From contig JAPYSB010000001.1 of assembly GCA_029936675.1 (NCBI GenBank), positions 176,669 through 240,668 of the forward strand: DNA of 64,000 nucleotides, written 5' to 3'. The notes under the pieces were generated by a model. It saw only the letters and a list, made by a program, of their open reading frames with translations, did not search any database and had not been told where the DNA came from. How positions within the stretch are numbered: the stretch's first letter is position 1; every line of letters starts with the position of its first letter. Shown here piece by piece: positions 44,421 through 55,119 of the stretch. This DNA comes from Dehalococcoidia bacterium. GTDB taxonomy: Bacteria; Chloroflexota; Dehalococcoidia; Lucifugimonadales; UBA826. Position numbers and translations under genes: made by a program.

Positions 44421-45753
44421 CAAAACATTGAAGGTAATACCTCTAGGAGGCCTGGGAGAAATCGGTAAAAACATGATGATCGTTGAATATGATGACCAGA
44501 TTCTAATAATTGATGCCGGCATAGCGTTTCCTTCAGAAATTAAGCCAACATACAGTTTCGGTGTATCCGATACAACCTATTTAAATGAAAGAAAGCATAT
44601 GATTTTAGGTGTATTAATCACCCATGGACATGACGATCACATCGGTGGTTTATCACATTTCCTAAGTAATTTTAACGTCCCTGTATATTCAAGTAAATTA
44701 ACTAGCGAATTTATCAAATTCAAACTCGGGAATAGAAATCAACATAACTTACATATTGTAAATTTTTATGAGTCATATTCTTTAGGATCCTTCGAATTTC
44801 AATTCTTCCCCGTATGCCATTCAATTCCGGACGCCGCAGGCATAGCCTTAAAAAGCCCTGTGGGTTTATTAGTTCATACGGGGGATTTTAAGTTCGATGA
44901 TAACCCGACACTTGGTAGCCCTGTTGATTTTGAATATCTATCAAATTTATCTTCGAATACTAATCTGATTTTATGTTCGGACTCGACTTACGCTGAAAAG
45001 GATGGTTTTACAGATTCTGAATCTACATTGGAGGAAAAACTAAACCAGATAATTTCCCGATCTAAAGGTAGAGTATTAATTGCAACATTTTCTTCCCTAC
45101 TTTCTAGAATTCAACAAATAATCACTATTTCCTCAGTACTAAATCGTAAGGTATCCGTGGTCGGTAGAAGCATGAATCGGAATCTTAAAGTCGCTCTCGA
45201 TTTAGGATATGTTTCTGACCCCCAAAACACCGTTATACCCCTGAGAGATTCAAAAAAATTACCCGACCATCAGGTTTTGCTTATAACAACCGGCGCACAG
45301 GGTGAAAGCAGTTCTGCCATGGGGTTAATTTCCCGCGGGGAGCATAGTGATGTTTCCATAAAAAAAGGTGACACCATAGTTATATCTTCATCTCCGATCC
45401 CTGGAAATGAAGTTAAATATTCCCATATGATAAATAATCTGTTCCGACAGGGCGGACAAGTAATATATCAAAATATATCCCTTGTTCACGTCCACGGGCA
45501 CGGCAGCAAAGAAGATTTAAGGCACATGATAGAGCTTGTTAAACCTAAATATTTTATACCCATTCATGGGGAGACAAGACATCTAGTGGCTCATGCAAAT
45601 ATCGCAGAAAAAAGTGGGGTAGAAAGGGAGAATATCTTTTTGATTGAAGACGGAGAAACTGTAGAATTCACAGGGAGTAAAGCAACACTGGGAAACAAAG
45701 TTCACTCTGGGACCATATATATTGATGGTTCAGGCCCACCAAAACTCAAATAA
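44401..45753 (+). CDS. Ribonuclease J-like beta-CASP nuclease, C-terminally short
   Basis: A 450-residue metallo-beta-lactamase/beta-CASP ribonuclease. The HGHDDH metal motif lies at residues 75-80, further ligands in CHSIPDAAG and VHTGDFKFD, and the C-terminal IPIHGETRHL motif is intact. Usual RNase J proteins have about 550 residues with a further C-terminal domain involved in oligomerisation. This one ends soon after GTIYIDGSG, and the 103 bases downstream show no continuation in another frame. It may be a compact RNase J or another beta-CASP member. It starts within the uracil-DNA glycosylase gene. Confidence 0.88.
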   Translation: MAIILNNKTLKVIPLGGLGEIGKNMMIVEYDDQILIIDAGIAFPSEIKPTYSFGVSDTTYLNERKHMILGVLITHGHDDHIGGLSHFLSNFNVPVYSSKLTSEFIKFKLGNRNQHNLHIVNFYESYSLGSFEFQFFPVCHSIPDAAGIALKSPVGLLVHTGDFKFDDNPTLGSPVDFEYLSNLSSNTNLILCSDSTYAEKDGFTDSESTLEEKLNQIISRSKGRVLIATFSSLLSRIQQIITISSVLNRKVSVVGRSMNRNLKVALDLGYVSDPQNTVIPLRDSKKLPDHQVLLITTGAQGESSSAMGLISRGEHSDVSIKKGDTIVISSSPIPGNEVKYSHMINNLFRQGGQVIYQNISLVHVHGHGSKEDLRHMIELVKPKYFIPIHGETRHLVAHANIAEKSGVERENIFLIEDGETVEFTGSKATLGNKVHSGTIYIDGSGPPKLK

Positions 45754-45856
45754 ATTAGTGCAAACTCTGCTAGCGTAAGCTGCCCATATTTCACTAGACT
45801 AAATTACAGGATTTATTTGCTCTTGTTCCTGTTTAGACACACGGCACAGGTATAAT

Positions 45857-48445
45857 ATGAACGAAAACATTGATAATAACCAACCTAGAATCATCCCATT
45901 TAATCCCTCTATTATTTTATTTTGGGTTGCAATTGCAGCCGTATGTGCCAGTTCAATAATTGCAACTGCATTCTTTGAATCACAAATACCTGGGTTCCTG
46001 GCTGGTTATATAAGTTCCTTTGTCGAATGGACTGGACTTGGAATTATTTTGCCATGCCTTTGGTTAATTGCTATTGGTATTGTGTCTGGTTTACAAAAAA
46101 TTAAGCGTATAGTCTCGAATTATCCCAGAGAAATTGTTGGTACCTTAATAATAACTGGATCTTTGTGGGGAGCGATAAGTTTTATCGATTTTACTGCTAT
46201 TGAAATAATTTCAAGTATCGGAGAAGGATCCATTGGCGGAGAGGTTGGACTTCACATAATTGGCGGAAACACGTTAATGGGCTGGTTAAGAACATTCTCA
46301 TTATTCTACGTTGGATTGGTAATAATCAAACCGCCTATTTCGGTTAAATCCTGGCAGATCATGGTACTGTCCGTTTGGTCATTAGGGTTGGTTGCAAAAT
46401 TCGTATATTTAAGCATTTTCAATAAAAAGACTACAAAGAACACGTCTGAGGAAAAAGAACCCAAACCCTTCGTACTCATGCCCCCTGAAGTTCTTACTCC
46501 CCATATAAAAGAGAGTCAGATTATCAACAACACGCCTGTAATCAACAAACCTAGTATTCAAAATTCTCTGATTGAAACAGCAATTAAAGACCCGATTATA
46601 CCCAATTCGACACCAACTACCGATGATCTCCTTTCTAGCTATATTTCTTCATCCAATGTCACGATAAATCAACTAAACCCAGCCGGAAAAGGGTCTACTA
46701 CCAATGTAGATGAAACAACCCTAGAACCCGTTCAGGCTGAGCCAGATTTGATAAATACGGAAAGTACAACCCCTGATTCCAATAAATTCAATAAATACTG
46801 GTCCAAGTCTTCCCCGAAAGAAGATCCGGCGCTTAAAACAGATTCACAAATTGATAATTTGGTCGAATCTAAAGCCGATCCTGATGTGAAAAAGAACAAA
46901 AATTTAAATAACCCACTCCTAAATTCGGCCAGTGTGTCAACTTCTTGGAAGCTTCCAGATATGAACCTGCTTTCTGGAATATCAGAAGGTGGTATCAGTA
47001 ATGAAGAAATACGCGACACTGCGGACATCATAAAAAACACATTCGCCGACTACAAAATAGAAATAGCAGTAGAAAAAGTCAGACCTGGCCCTACTGTAAC
47101 CATGTACGGAATTCAACCTGGATGGGTCAGAAAAGTAAAGCGGGTTAAATCTAGAGACAAGGATGGCAACCTTGAAATAGATACAAATGGAAAACCGGTT
47201 ATGGTTCAACAGGAAGAAAAAACTCGGGTCAGTGTAGATACCATTTTGCGTAGGGAAAAGGATTTATCATTAGCTCTAAAAACTCCTAGTCTTAGGATTG
47301 AAACTCCAGTAATGGGGGAATCTCTTCTAGGTATTGAAGTGCCCAATCATACTCCAAGTCTCGTGGCATTAAAAAATGTTATGGAAAGTACACCGTACAC
47401 GTCATTGGCAAAGAACAGTCGATTACCTGTAGCTCTTGGAAAAGGTTCTGATGGAGAAGAAGTTTCCTTTGATCTAGCTAATATGCCTCATTTGTTAATT
47501 GCTGGAGCCACGGGAAGTGGCAAAAGTGTTTGCATCAACGCAATAATAACTGGCCTGATTATGGAAAAAGATCCTTCAGAAATGCAGTTGCTTCTCATAG
47601 ACCCAAAAAGAGTAGAACTAACTCCATACAACGGTATCCCGCATTTAATGGCTCCTGTCATAGTGGAAAATGATAAAGTCGTAGGAATCCTCAAGGGATT
47701 GATCCAAGAAATGATGGATAGGTATCGGCGCATGGAGGAAACAGGGGTACGAAATATAGCTTCATATAACAGTAAAGGCGGTGTGAAAATGCCTTACATC
47801 GTCGTCGCCATAGACGAACTGGCTGATTTGATGATGACCGCTGCCTTCGATATAGAGCAATCTATCTGCCGGTTAGCACAGCTAGGTAGGGCCACGGGAA
47901 TTCATTTGATAGTCGCAACTCAAAGACCCTCTGTCGATGTGATAACTGGGCTAATAAAAGCTAACTTCCCAAGCAGGATTAGCTTCGCTGTAACTTCTCA
48001 AATAGATTCCCGGACCATCCTTGACTCGATGGGGGCGGAACGATTATTGGGGCAAGGTGACATGCTCTACCAGCCGATAGATGCCATAAGACCTGCAAGA
48101 GTTCAAAATGTTTTCATAGGAGACGATGAGATTGGAGATATAGTTCATCATTGGTCAAGCACGCCGCGGGGGTACAAAGCAGAAATTGACCTAAACATCT
48201 TTAACGATGAAAACTCTGACGCTATGAGGGGTTCTGACCCCAGTGGAGCAAACACTCAAGATGAGTTGTTTGAAAAAGCAATGAACCTTGCTCAAAAACA
48301 TACCAAAATGTCTACCTCCTTACTTCAGCGAAGGCTTAGAATTGGATATCCTAGGGCGGCACGTCTCATGGATGAATTAGAGGATATGGGTGTAGTGGGT
48401 CCTAGTGATGGTTCCAAATCAAGAGATGTGCTTTCTTCAACCTAA
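45857..48445 (+). CDS. ftsK: DNA translocase FtsK/SpoIIIE
   Basis: An 862-residue membrane-anchored DNA pump for chromosome segregation at division. About four hydrophobic segments lie in the first 190 residues. A Ser/Thr/Asn/Pro-rich linker follows to about residue 370, then the alpha-beta motor domain with Walker A AGATGSGKS (about 549-557), Walker B in PYIVVAIDELADLMM and the ATQRPSVDVITG segment. The C-terminal gamma winged helix (STSLLQRRLRIGYPRAARLMDELEDMGVVGP) would read KOPS-like DNA signals. No Shine-Dalgarno site precedes the ATG. Confidence 0.95.
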   Translation: MNENIDNNQPRIIPFNPSIILFWVAIAAVCASSIIATAFFESQIPGFLAGYISSFVEWTGLGIILPCLWLIAIGIVSGLQKIKRIVSNYPREIVGTLIITGSLWGAISFIDFTAIEIISSIGEGSIGGEVGLHIIGGNTLMGWLRTFSLFYVGLVIIKPPISVKSWQIMVLSVWSLGLVAKFVYLSIFNKKTTKNTSEEKEPKPFVLMPPEVLTPHIKESQIINNTPVINKPSIQNSLIETAIKDPIIPNSTPTTDDLLSSYISSSNVTINQLNPAGKGSTTNVDETTLEPVQAEPDLINTESTTPDSNKFNKYWSKSSPKEDPALKTDSQIDNLVESKADPDVKKNKNLNNPLLNSASVSTSWKLPDMNLLSGISEGGISNEEIRDTADIIKNTFADYKIEIAVEKVRPGPTVTMYGIQPGWVRKVKRVKSRDKDGNLEIDTNGKPVMVQQEEKTRVSVDTILRREKDLSLALKTPSLRIETPVMGESLLGIEVPNHTPSLVALKNVMESTPYTSLAKNSRLPVALGKGSDGEEVSFDLANMPHLLIAGATGSGKSVCINAIITGLIMEKDPSEMQLLLIDPKRVELTPYNGIPHLMAPVIVENDKVVGILKGLIQEMMDRYRRMEETGVRNIASYNSKGGVKMPYIVVAIDELADLMMTAAFDIEQSICRLAQLGRATGIHLIVATQRPSVDVITGLIKANFPSRISFAVTSQIDSRTILDSMGAERLLGQGDMLYQPIDAIRPARVQNVFIGDDEIGDIVHHWSSTPRGYKAEIDLNIFNDENSDAMRGSDPSGANTQDELFEKAMNLAQKHTKMSTSLLQRRLRIGYPRAARLMDELEDMGVVGPSDGSKSRDVLSST

Positions 48446-48486
48446 CAATAGATATTACCTTCTTACTAAAGTAATATTGGTGCATT

Positions 48487-50250
48487 ATGGTTAGTCATTT
48501 TTCGAGTATGATGTCCCGATTATTGAATAGGGATGAATCCGACACAATAGTTCAGGACGAGAACAAATACTGTTTGATGTGCAGTTCTGATCTGGATAAA
48601 TCAGATGTTTATCAAAGGTATAAAATATGTGATACCTGTGGATTTCATTACAGCATGAGCGCTAGAGACAGAGTCAATTCTATAGTTGATTTTGAATCAT
48701 TTAAAGAAATTAACAGAAATTTGGTATCTGTTGACCCGATTTCCTTCACATCTTCAGCTTCATACAAGGAAACCCTGTATAAAGATCAAAAACGGACTGG
48801 AATCACAGAGGCTGTTTTGACTGGCACCTGCAGTATTGATGGAATTCTTTGTATGATTATCTCATTCGATTTCGGATTTATGGGAGGGTCCATGGGGTGT
48901 GCTGTGGGACAGAAAATTTCCCTTGCAATAGGAACAGCCGAAAAGAAGAAATTGCCTCTATTGGCCATCATATCGGGAGGAGGGTCTCGAATCCAAGAAG
49001 GGGTTTTGTCATTGATGCAGATGGCCAAGACCACGATCGCAGTCAACAAGCATAACGCCAAAGGATTACCGTTTATATCTATTTTCTCAAATCCATCTAC
49101 AGGACAGGCTTTCGCTAGCTTTGCCAATCTAGCCGATATAACAATCGCTGAGCCAGGGGCTATCTTGGGATACAATCCGATAGGTATAACTCAAATCAAA
49201 GATGATTCACCCAACTTTGATCAACAAACCTCTGAGTCACATCTCGAACACGGTCTGATTGATGCTATTGCTTCTAGAACTGAGTTAAGAGAAGTTGTCT
49301 CTGTCATATTAGATCTCCTTCGAAAGGAATTTACTTTAAACAGAACGAATAGCAGTGGTGAAATTTCTGTTAGTAATCCCAAAAATGTGGCCTGGCATTC
49401 TGTTCAATTAGCTCGTCATACATCACGGCCTACATCCTTGGATTATATGGCACGTATACTGGATAATTTTGTGGAGATGCACGGGGATAAACACTATTCT
49501 GACGACCCGGCAATAAGCTGTGGAATCGGGCAATTGGGAGGCCAAACCGTTGTTATCATCGGCCAGAATCGTTCAAAAGACCCAGTGTCAGGAGAAGTAT
49601 TAAGAATATTGCCAGAAGGGTTCCGAAAATGCCAGAGAGCTATAAAAATCGCCAAGAAATTCAATTTGCCAATAATATCGTTAATCGATACCCCTGGAGC
49701 AAATATTTCCCTGGAAGCAGAAAATCGAGGACTCGCTCATTCCATCGCAACGACAATGTCTCTTTTGGCTGATCAAAAAGCACCTACTATCGCGGTTGTG
49801 ATTGGAGAGGGTGGAAGCGGGGGAGCTCTTTCATTAGGAATAGCTGACAGGGTAATCATGATGGAAAATGCTATTTTTTCAGCCATATCACCTGAAGAGG
49901 CCGCAAATCTAATTTATAGAGACAAAAATAGGGCGAATGAAGCGGCTGAGTCGCTAAAACTCACGGCTTCAGATTGTAAAGCCCTTGGAATAGTAGACGT
50001 AATCGTTTCAGAACCTGACGGTGGTGCACACACCGATCATCATGAATCATCCAGATTGCTTAAAAGAGCATTATTACAACAGTTGTTTGAAGTCCAAAAC
50101 AACTCGACTAGGAAAAGACTCAGGGAACGCTATAAAAAATTTGAAAACGTTGGTGAATACAGTTCATATTTCAGAAGTACAGTAACCAGAGAATTGAATC
50201 TTCTTCAGCACTCAATCACAGACCGAATCAAAGGCATTAGACGAACCTAG
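48487..50250 (+). CDS. Fused acetyl-CoA carboxylase carboxyltransferase (AccD-AccA)
   Basis: A 587-residue fusion of the beta (AccD) and alpha (AccA) carboxyltransferase subunits, which move CO2 from carboxybiotin to acetyl-CoA to form malonyl-CoA. The N-terminal zinc ribbon has cysteines C29, C32, C48 and C51, followed by the AccD crotonase fold (GGGSRIQEGVLSLMQMAKT). The AccA half begins near residue 310 (ARHTSRPTSLDYM), with SLIDTPGANISLEAENRG and GEGGSGGALSLGIADRVIMMENA. E. coli keeps the subunits separate. The biotin carrier and carboxylase genes are not nearby. It is convergent with leuD. Confidence 0.92.
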   Translation: MVSHFSSMMSRLLNRDESDTIVQDENKYCLMCSSDLDKSDVYQRYKICDTCGFHYSMSARDRVNSIVDFESFKEINRNLVSVDPISFTSSASYKETLYKDQKRTGITEAVLTGTCSIDGILCMIISFDFGFMGGSMGCAVGQKISLAIGTAEKKKLPLLAIISGGGSRIQEGVLSLMQMAKTTIAVNKHNAKGLPFISIFSNPSTGQAFASFANLADITIAEPGAILGYNPIGITQIKDDSPNFDQQTSESHLEHGLIDAIASRTELREVVSVILDLLRKEFTLNRTNSSGEISVSNPKNVAWHSVQLARHTSRPTSLDYMARILDNFVEMHGDKHYSDDPAISCGIGQLGGQTVVIIGQNRSKDPVSGEVLRILPEGFRKCQRAIKIAKKFNLPIISLIDTPGANISLEAENRGLAHSIATTMSLLADQKAPTIAVVIGEGGSGGALSLGIADRVIMMENAIFSAISPEEAANLIYRDKNRANEAAESLKLTASDCKALGIVDVIVSEPDGGAHTDHHESSRLLKRALLQQLFEVQNNSTRKRLRERYKKFENVGEYSSYFRSTVTRELNLLQHSITDRIKGIRRT

Positions 50251-50272
50251 GAATTTGCCCACAAAAATGTGG

Positions 50273-50887
50273 CTAGATACTTAAAATGCCCCCCTGGTTC
50301 GAACGTCCAGATTCAAATACAGCTATATCTGTCTCGTCTTCCAAGGTAAGACCTATATCATCTAGTCCGTTCAGCATGCAGTGACGTCTGAATGGTTCAA
50401 TAGAAAACTCAGCCACTACTTCCTCATTCTCATCCCATACCCTTTGTGATTCTAAATCTATATTAATTCTATATTCTGGATCATTTTCTGAATTCTCAAT
50501 TATTTGAGCCACTGTATCTTCAGGTAAAACTACTGGCAAAACACCATTTTGAAAACAGTTGCTAAAAAAAATATCCCCAAAGCTGGGAGCGATAATACAT
50601 TTAAACCCGTAGTCTTGCAGGGCCCACGGGGCGTGCTCGCGAGAGGAACCACATCCGAAATTCCTTCCACTCACAAGTATCTCAGCGGCACTATATCCTT
50701 TTTGATTTAGAATAAAATCTTTATTCTCAGAACCGTCGGGCATAAACCTCCAATCGTTGAACAAGAATTGACCGAACCCTGTTCTCTCAACCCGCTTCAA
50801 AAATTGTTTCGGAATGATTTGATCAGTATCTACATTAACTCTGTTAATAGGAGCTAGTTTGGCATTTAAGGAAACGAAAGGTTCCAT
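50273..50887 (-). CDS. leuD: 3-isopropylmalate dehydratase small subunit
   Basis: The 204-residue small subunit that, with LeuC, isomerises 2- to 3-isopropylmalate in leucine synthesis. It shows INRVNVDTDQIIPKQFL near the N-terminus, LVSGRNFGCGSSREHAPWALQDYGF in the middle and the FFSNCFQNGVLPV strand. Length and motif order are normal for the bacterial LeuD of about 200 residues. It lies 24 bases after leuC and is the last gene of the ilv-leu operon. Confidence 0.95.
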   Translation of the reverse strand: MEPFVSLNAKLAPINRVNVDTDQIIPKQFLKRVERTGFGQFLFNDWRFMPDGSENKDFILNQKGYSAAEILVSGRNFGCGSSREHAPWALQDYGFKCIIAPSFGDIFFSNCFQNGVLPVVLPEDTVAQIIENSENDPEYRINIDLESQRVWDENEEVVAEFSIEPFRRHCMLNGLDDIGLTLEDETDIAVFESGRSNQGGILSI

Positions 50888-50911
50888 TTTAGTTCTTCCT
50901 TGTTCTTTTAT

Positions 50912-52312
50912 TTACCATTCACGTATATCAACAAAATGTCCTGCTATCGCTGCTGCTGCCGCCATTTCTGGGCTAACCAAATGAGTTCTGCCTCCCCTGC
51001 CCTGTCTTCCTTCAAAGTTTCTGTTTGAAGTGGAAGCACACCTTTCCCCCGGTTGTAATATGTCAGGGTTCATGCCCAGACACATAGAGCAACCCGCCTC
51101 TCTCCAATCAAAACCGGCTCCTGTGAATATTTTGTCGAGTCCCTCATCTTCTGCTTGGCGTTTTATGGCATTAGAACCAGGCACGACCATAGCATAGACG
51201 GTATCACTAACTTTTTTCCCTTCGGCTACTCGCGCGGCCGCCCGCAAGTCTTCTATTCTTGAATTGGTACAGGAACCGATAAAAATACGATCTACAGATA
51301 TATCTTGTATTTTAGTCCCGGGTTCCAGGTCCATGTAAGTTAAGGCTCTTTCAACAGACTCTCTTTCTCCTTCATCAGAATAGTCATTGGGATTTGGTAT
51401 TCGGGATGATATCGAAGCTACCATTCCTGGGTTGGTACCCCAACTGACATGGGGCTCTAGATCCTCAGACTTAATAATAACCACCTTGTCATATTCTGCA
51501 TCGTCATCAGTGGAAAGTTTCCCCCACTCACTTACTGCCTTTTCAAAATCTTCAGCTTGAGGGACATTATCCCTTCCTCTCATATAATCGAATGTGACCT
51601 GATCAGGTGCTACCATGCCAGCCCTCGCACCAGCTTCGATGCTCATATTGCACACAGTCATCCGGCCTTCCATCGACAGAGAGGTTATGCCTTCTCCTGT
51701 ATATTCGATTACATGACCGGTCGCTCCTGCTATGCCAATTTCACCAATTATGCTTAACACAACATCCTTTGCAGAAACTCCTGATGGCAAAGGTCCTTCT
51801 ACTCTCACCTCCATGGTTTTCGGTTTGAATTGCCTAAGTGTCTGAGTAGCCAACACGTGTTCAACTTCGGATGTTCCTATTCCTATAGCAAATGCTCCGA
51901 AAGCACCATGTGTAGAAGTATGGCTATCACCACACACGATTGTCTTGCCGGGTTGAGTATGCCCTTGCTCTGGCCCTATAACATGAACAATGCCCTGCAA
52001 AGGACTAAATCTATCGTGAAGAGTCACTCCAAATTCCTCACAGTTTTGAGTCAGAACATCCAATTGCTGCTTGGCGATAGGATCTGTTATCGGAAGGGAA
52101 AGGTCCCACGTCGGGGTGTTGTGGTCAGCCACCGCAACCGTCAGATCTGGCCGCCTTACAGGTCTCTCGGCCATTCTAAGCCCTTCAAAAGCTTGAGGGG
52201 AAGTAACTTCGTGAACAAGATGAAGATCTATATATAAAAGTGAGGGTTGACCTTCTGCTTCCTTAACCAGATGAGCCTCCCATATCTTATCAAACATGGT
52301 TTTAGCTACCAT
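50912..52312 (-). CDS. leuC: 3-isopropylmalate dehydratase large subunit
   Basis: The 466-residue aconitase-family large subunit carrying the [4Fe-4S] cluster. The cluster cysteines lie in [13 protein letters not shown] (about residue 346) and [10 protein letters not shown] (about 406-409). [35 protein letters not shown] is the aconitase signature. Length is that of the bacterial LeuC. It sits 63 bases after leuA and 24 before leuD and acts with LeuD. Confidence 0.96.
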   Translation of the reverse strand: MVAKTMFDKIWEAHLVKEAEGQPSLLYIDLHLVHEVTSPQAFEGLRMAERPVRRPDLTVAVADHNTPTWDLSLPITDPIAKQQLDVLTQNCEEFGVTLHDRFSPLQGIVHVIGPEQGHTQPGKTIVCGDSHTSTHGAFGAFAIGIGTSEVEHVLATQTLRQFKPKTMEVRVEGPLPSGVSAKDVVLSIIGEIGIAGATGHVIEYTGEGITSLSMEGRMTVCNMSIEAGARAGMVAPDQVTFDYMRGRDNVPQAEDFEKAVSEWGKLSTDDDAEYDKVVIIKSEDLEPHVSWGTNPGMVASISSRIPNPNDYSDEGERESVERALTYMDLEPGTKIQDISVDRIFIGSCTNSRIEDLRAAARVAEGKKVSDTVYAMVVPGSNAIKRQAEDEGLDKIFTGAGFDWREAGCSMCLGMNPDILQPGERCASTSNRNFEGRQGRGGRTHLVSPEMAAAAAIAGHFVDIREW

Positions 52313-52375
52313 TTAACACTCCGTTTTGGGTTATAGAAATTTGATTTTTCTTAGGATAAAACAGCAGTTTTTGAA

Positions 52376-53908
52376 TTATCCCGCGTTGGGATTAGCCGCC
52401 AGAGACCGGTTTAGAGCATTCATGTAAGCTTTAGCACTTGCGACTATAATATCTGTGTCACTACCTCTGCCTACAAAGGTGTCACCTTGGAGTTCTATTC
52501 TGATTGTCACATCTCCGATAGCATCTATTCCTTCCGTAACTGAATCAACCCTAAATTCAGTAAGTCTATTCTCTATCCCTATTACCCGATTTATAGCCAT
52601 ATAAACCGCGTCAACAGGCCCTGTACCGGTAGCTGCGTCTATAATTTCCTCCCCTTCTGCGTTCCTGATTTTCACTGTTGCTGTCGGTACACCATGATCA
52701 CCGGTAGATACTTGAACATGCTCAAGATCATATACGGTTGGAATATCCGCAGTTCTACGGTTGTTTGATAGTAGAGTCTCAAGGTCTTGATCTGTGACCT
52801 CTCTCTTACGGTCTGCTAACTCCTTAAATGATTCAAAAACTTCGTTGAGCTCCTCTTGCTCCAAATGGAATCCAAGTTCTTCTAACCTAGCCCTCAGACC
52901 AGCCCGGCCACTTAGTTTCCCTAAGACAAGTGAGTTACTTGGCCATCCTATGGATTTAGGATCCATAATTTCGAAGGTGCTGCTATCCTTCAAAACACCG
53001 TCCTGATGAATACCGGAGGCGTGTCGAAATGCATTAGCTCCCACTATCGCCTTGTTTGGTTGTACTGGGAAGCCCGTGATGTCACTCACCAATCTACTCG
53101 TCCTGTATATCTGAGTGGTATCTATATTAGTTGAGACATCAAAAAAATCGTTTCTCGTTTCAATAGCCATAATAATCTCTTCAAGCGATGCATTTCCTGC
53201 CCGTTCGCCAAGTCCATTGATGCACCCTTCGACCTGTCTGACCCCCGCTTTCACTGCAGCCAAACTATTAGCTACAGAAAGGCCAAGATCATTGTGGCAG
53301 TGAACACTCAATACGGCCTTATCTATGTTGGGTACATTTCTTTTGATATCTTCGATTCTTTCTGCAAATTCTGACGGGATAATGTATCCGACGGTATCCG
53401 CTATATTGACTGTGGTGGCACCAGCACTTATGGCCGCTTCCAGCATTTGATACAAATATTCGGGATCAGTTCGAGTCGCATCCATGGGGGAAAATTCTAC
53501 GTCATCACAATATGTTTTCGCCCTCTCGACCGAGGCCACAGCAATATCGAGGACTTCCTCTGGGTTCTTGCGCAATTGATTCATTATCTGTATGTCAGAA
53601 CTGCTAATAAAAACATGAAGACGAGGTCTTGCTGCTCCTTTAACCCCTTCCCAAGCCTTATCTACGTCGTCTATGTAACACCTTGCAAGAGAAGCTATCT
53701 TTGGAGTTCTAATCTCTGCGGCGATTTTCTGAACCGCCTGTAGGTCTCCAGGCGATGCCGCGGCGAATCCAGCCTCTATGACATCAACTCCTAATCTCTC
53801 CAATTGTTTCGCAATTTCTAGCTTCTCTTGGGTAGTAAGCCCTATGCCCGCTGACTGCTCTCCGTCTCTAAGGGTAGTATCAAAAATTGTGACTTTCTCT
53901 TGGGACAT
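52376..53908 (-). CDS. leuA: 2-isopropylmalate synthase
   Basis: A 510-residue synthase that condenses acetyl-CoA with 2-ketoisovalerate in the first committed leucine step. The catalytic TIM barrel starts [18 protein letters not shown], carries the metal-binding [13 protein letters not shown] (about residues 205-217), and shows [17 protein letters not shown]. The C-terminal regulatory domain (about 390-510, with [20 protein letters not shown]) is where leucine feedback acts. Citramalate synthase is the alternative in this family. Operon position between ilvC and leuC favours LeuA. Confidence 0.93.
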   Translation of the reverse strand: MSQEKVTIFDTTLRDGEQSAGIGLTTQEKLEIAKQLERLGVDVIEAGFAAASPGDLQAVQKIAAEIRTPKIASLARCYIDDVDKAWEGVKGAARPRLHVFISSSDIQIMNQLRKNPEEVLDIAVASVERAKTYCDDVEFSPMDATRTDPEYLYQMLEAAISAGATTVNIADTVGYIIPSEFAERIEDIKRNVPNIDKAVLSVHCHNDLGLSVANSLAAVKAGVRQVEGCINGLGERAGNASLEEIIMAIETRNDFFDVSTNIDTTQIYRTSRLVSDITGFPVQPNKAIVGANAFRHASGIHQDGVLKDSSTFEIMDPKSIGWPSNSLVLGKLSGRAGLRARLEELGFHLEQEELNEVFESFKELADRKREVTDQDLETLLSNNRRTADIPTVYDLEHVQVSTGDHGVPTATVKIRNAEGEEIIDAATGTGPVDAVYMAINRVIGIENRLTEFRVDSVTEGIDAIGDVTIRIELQGDTFVGRGSDTDIIVASAKAYMNALNRSLAANPNAG

Positions 53909-53983
53909 TTTGGTCTCCTTTTATTAGTCTAGGATTACTAAAGATTCATCTGCATTAATTGCCATTGCAAATTCGCAGGGTTT

Positions 53984-54036
53984 CGTAGTCCGCCTGATTC
54001 AGCCTTGCCAAGACCAAATCAACATGGCGAACTACG
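53984..54036 (-). promoter_or_regulatory. Structured hairpin between ilvC and leuA
   Basis: On the minus-strand RNA, CGUAGUUCGCC pairs with GGCGGACUACG (11 bp with one G-U wobble; DNA arms 53984-53994 and 54026-54036). Inside, UGAUU pairs with AAUCA. No U-tract follows. It sits in the 183-base gap between ilvC and leuA, which is much larger than the other gaps of this operon. It may affect processing, stability or differential expression of the leu genes. Folded by eye. Confidence 0.5.
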
Positions 54037-54091
54037 TAGGATACCTCGTCTATTGACTTACATTTCATATTATTCATATATGGAGCCAGCC

Positions 54092-55090
54092 CTAATCTGC
54101 GTCGGAGAGAAAGGACATCATACCCCTAAGCTCTTTACCCACTTCTTCTATCTGATGGCCGGCGTTTTCTTTCCGCAACCTATTGAATGTTGGCCTGCCC
54201 TCATCATTTTCCGTGATCCATTCTTTCGCAAATGTACCATCTTGGATTTGGTCCAGTACCTTTCGCATATTCTTTTTCACATTTTCATCTACTACTACCG
54301 GTCCTCGAGTGTAATCTCCATATTCAGCCGTATCACTCACAGAGTATCTCATGTATTCCATACCACCTTGATAGAACAAATCCACTATAAGTTTCAGCTC
54401 GTGCATACATTCAAAATAAGCAGATTCTGGTTGGTATCCTGCCTCTATCAAAGTCTCAAATGCAGCCTTTACCAAGGCCGCAACTCCGCCACATAAAACA
54501 GCCTGCTCACCAAAAAGATCTGTCTCTGTCTCTTCTTTAAACGTAGTATCCAGCACCCCAGCCCTAGTACAACCTACGCCTCTTGCATAAGCCAGGCCCA
54601 ATGCATGGGCACCTCCAGTTGAATCTTGGTGGATCGCAAGTAACCCGGGCACCCCAGAGTCTTTCGTATAAACTTCCCTCATCCTATGCCCAGGTGCCTT
54701 AGGCGCAACCATGGATACGTCGACATTTTCAGGTGGATTTATCGCGTCATAATGTATATTAAACCCATGGGCAAACATTAAAGTCTTCCCCGGCAATAGG
54801 TGCGGTAATATGGATTCATTGTAAACTGAAGCCTGAAGATGATCAGGAATCAGTACCATAATAACGTCTGACTGGGCAGCCGCCTCTGCAACTGTGGCCA
54901 CCTTTAGGCCTTCCGATTCTGCTATAGGCCAACTCTTACTACCTTCGTACAATCCTACACATACATCTACCCCAGAATCCTTCAGGTTTAACGCATGAGC
55001 GTGACCCTGGCTACCGTACCCAATGATACCTACAGTCTTGCCCTCTAACAGACTCATATCTGCATCCGATTCGTAATACATTTTCGCCAT
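54092..55090 (-). CDS. ilvC: Ketol-acid reductoisomerase
   Basis: A 332-residue class I reductoisomerase that turns acetolactate or acetohydroxybutyrate into dihydroxyacids with NAD(P)H. The N-terminal nucleotide fold reads [21 protein letters not shown]. The catalytic domain has [33 protein letters not shown] and [19 protein letters not shown], all with the expected acidic metal ligands. Length matches the short class I form. It is 29 bases after ilvH and 183 before leuA. Confidence 0.97.
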   Translation of the reverse strand: MAKMYYESDADMSLLEGKTVGIIGYGSQGHAHALNLKDSGVDVCVGLYEGSKSWPIAESEGLKVATVAEAAAQSDVIMVLIPDHLQASVYNESILPHLLPGKTLMFAHGFNIHYDAINPPENVDVSMVAPKAPGHRMREVYTKDSGVPGLLAIHQDSTGGAHALGLAYARGVGCTRAGVLDTTFKEETETDLFGEQAVLCGGVAALVKAAFETLIEAGYQPESAYFECMHELKLIVDLFYQGGMEYMRYSVSDTAEYGDYTRGPVVVDENVKKNMRKVLDQIQDGTFAKEWITENDEGRPTFNRLRKENAGHQIEEVGKELRGMMSFLSDAD

Positions 55091-55119
55091 ATAAATTCTC
55101 CTAGTACAATATTCTCTGT

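Noticed and set aside
45851-45856. TATAAT as the -10 of ftsK
   Set aside because: It directly abuts the ATG, no -35 lies at 16-18 bases, and the transcript would begin inside the coding sequence.
48452-48477. ATATTAC/GTAATAT hairpin between ftsK and accDA
   Set aside because: Only 7 bp of A-T-rich pairing with a 12-base loop and no T-tract; too weak to call a terminator.
54005-54496. 163-residue frame on the plus strand opposite ilvC
   Set aside because: It is antisense to a clear ilvC, has no ribosome-binding site and shows no protein-like composition.
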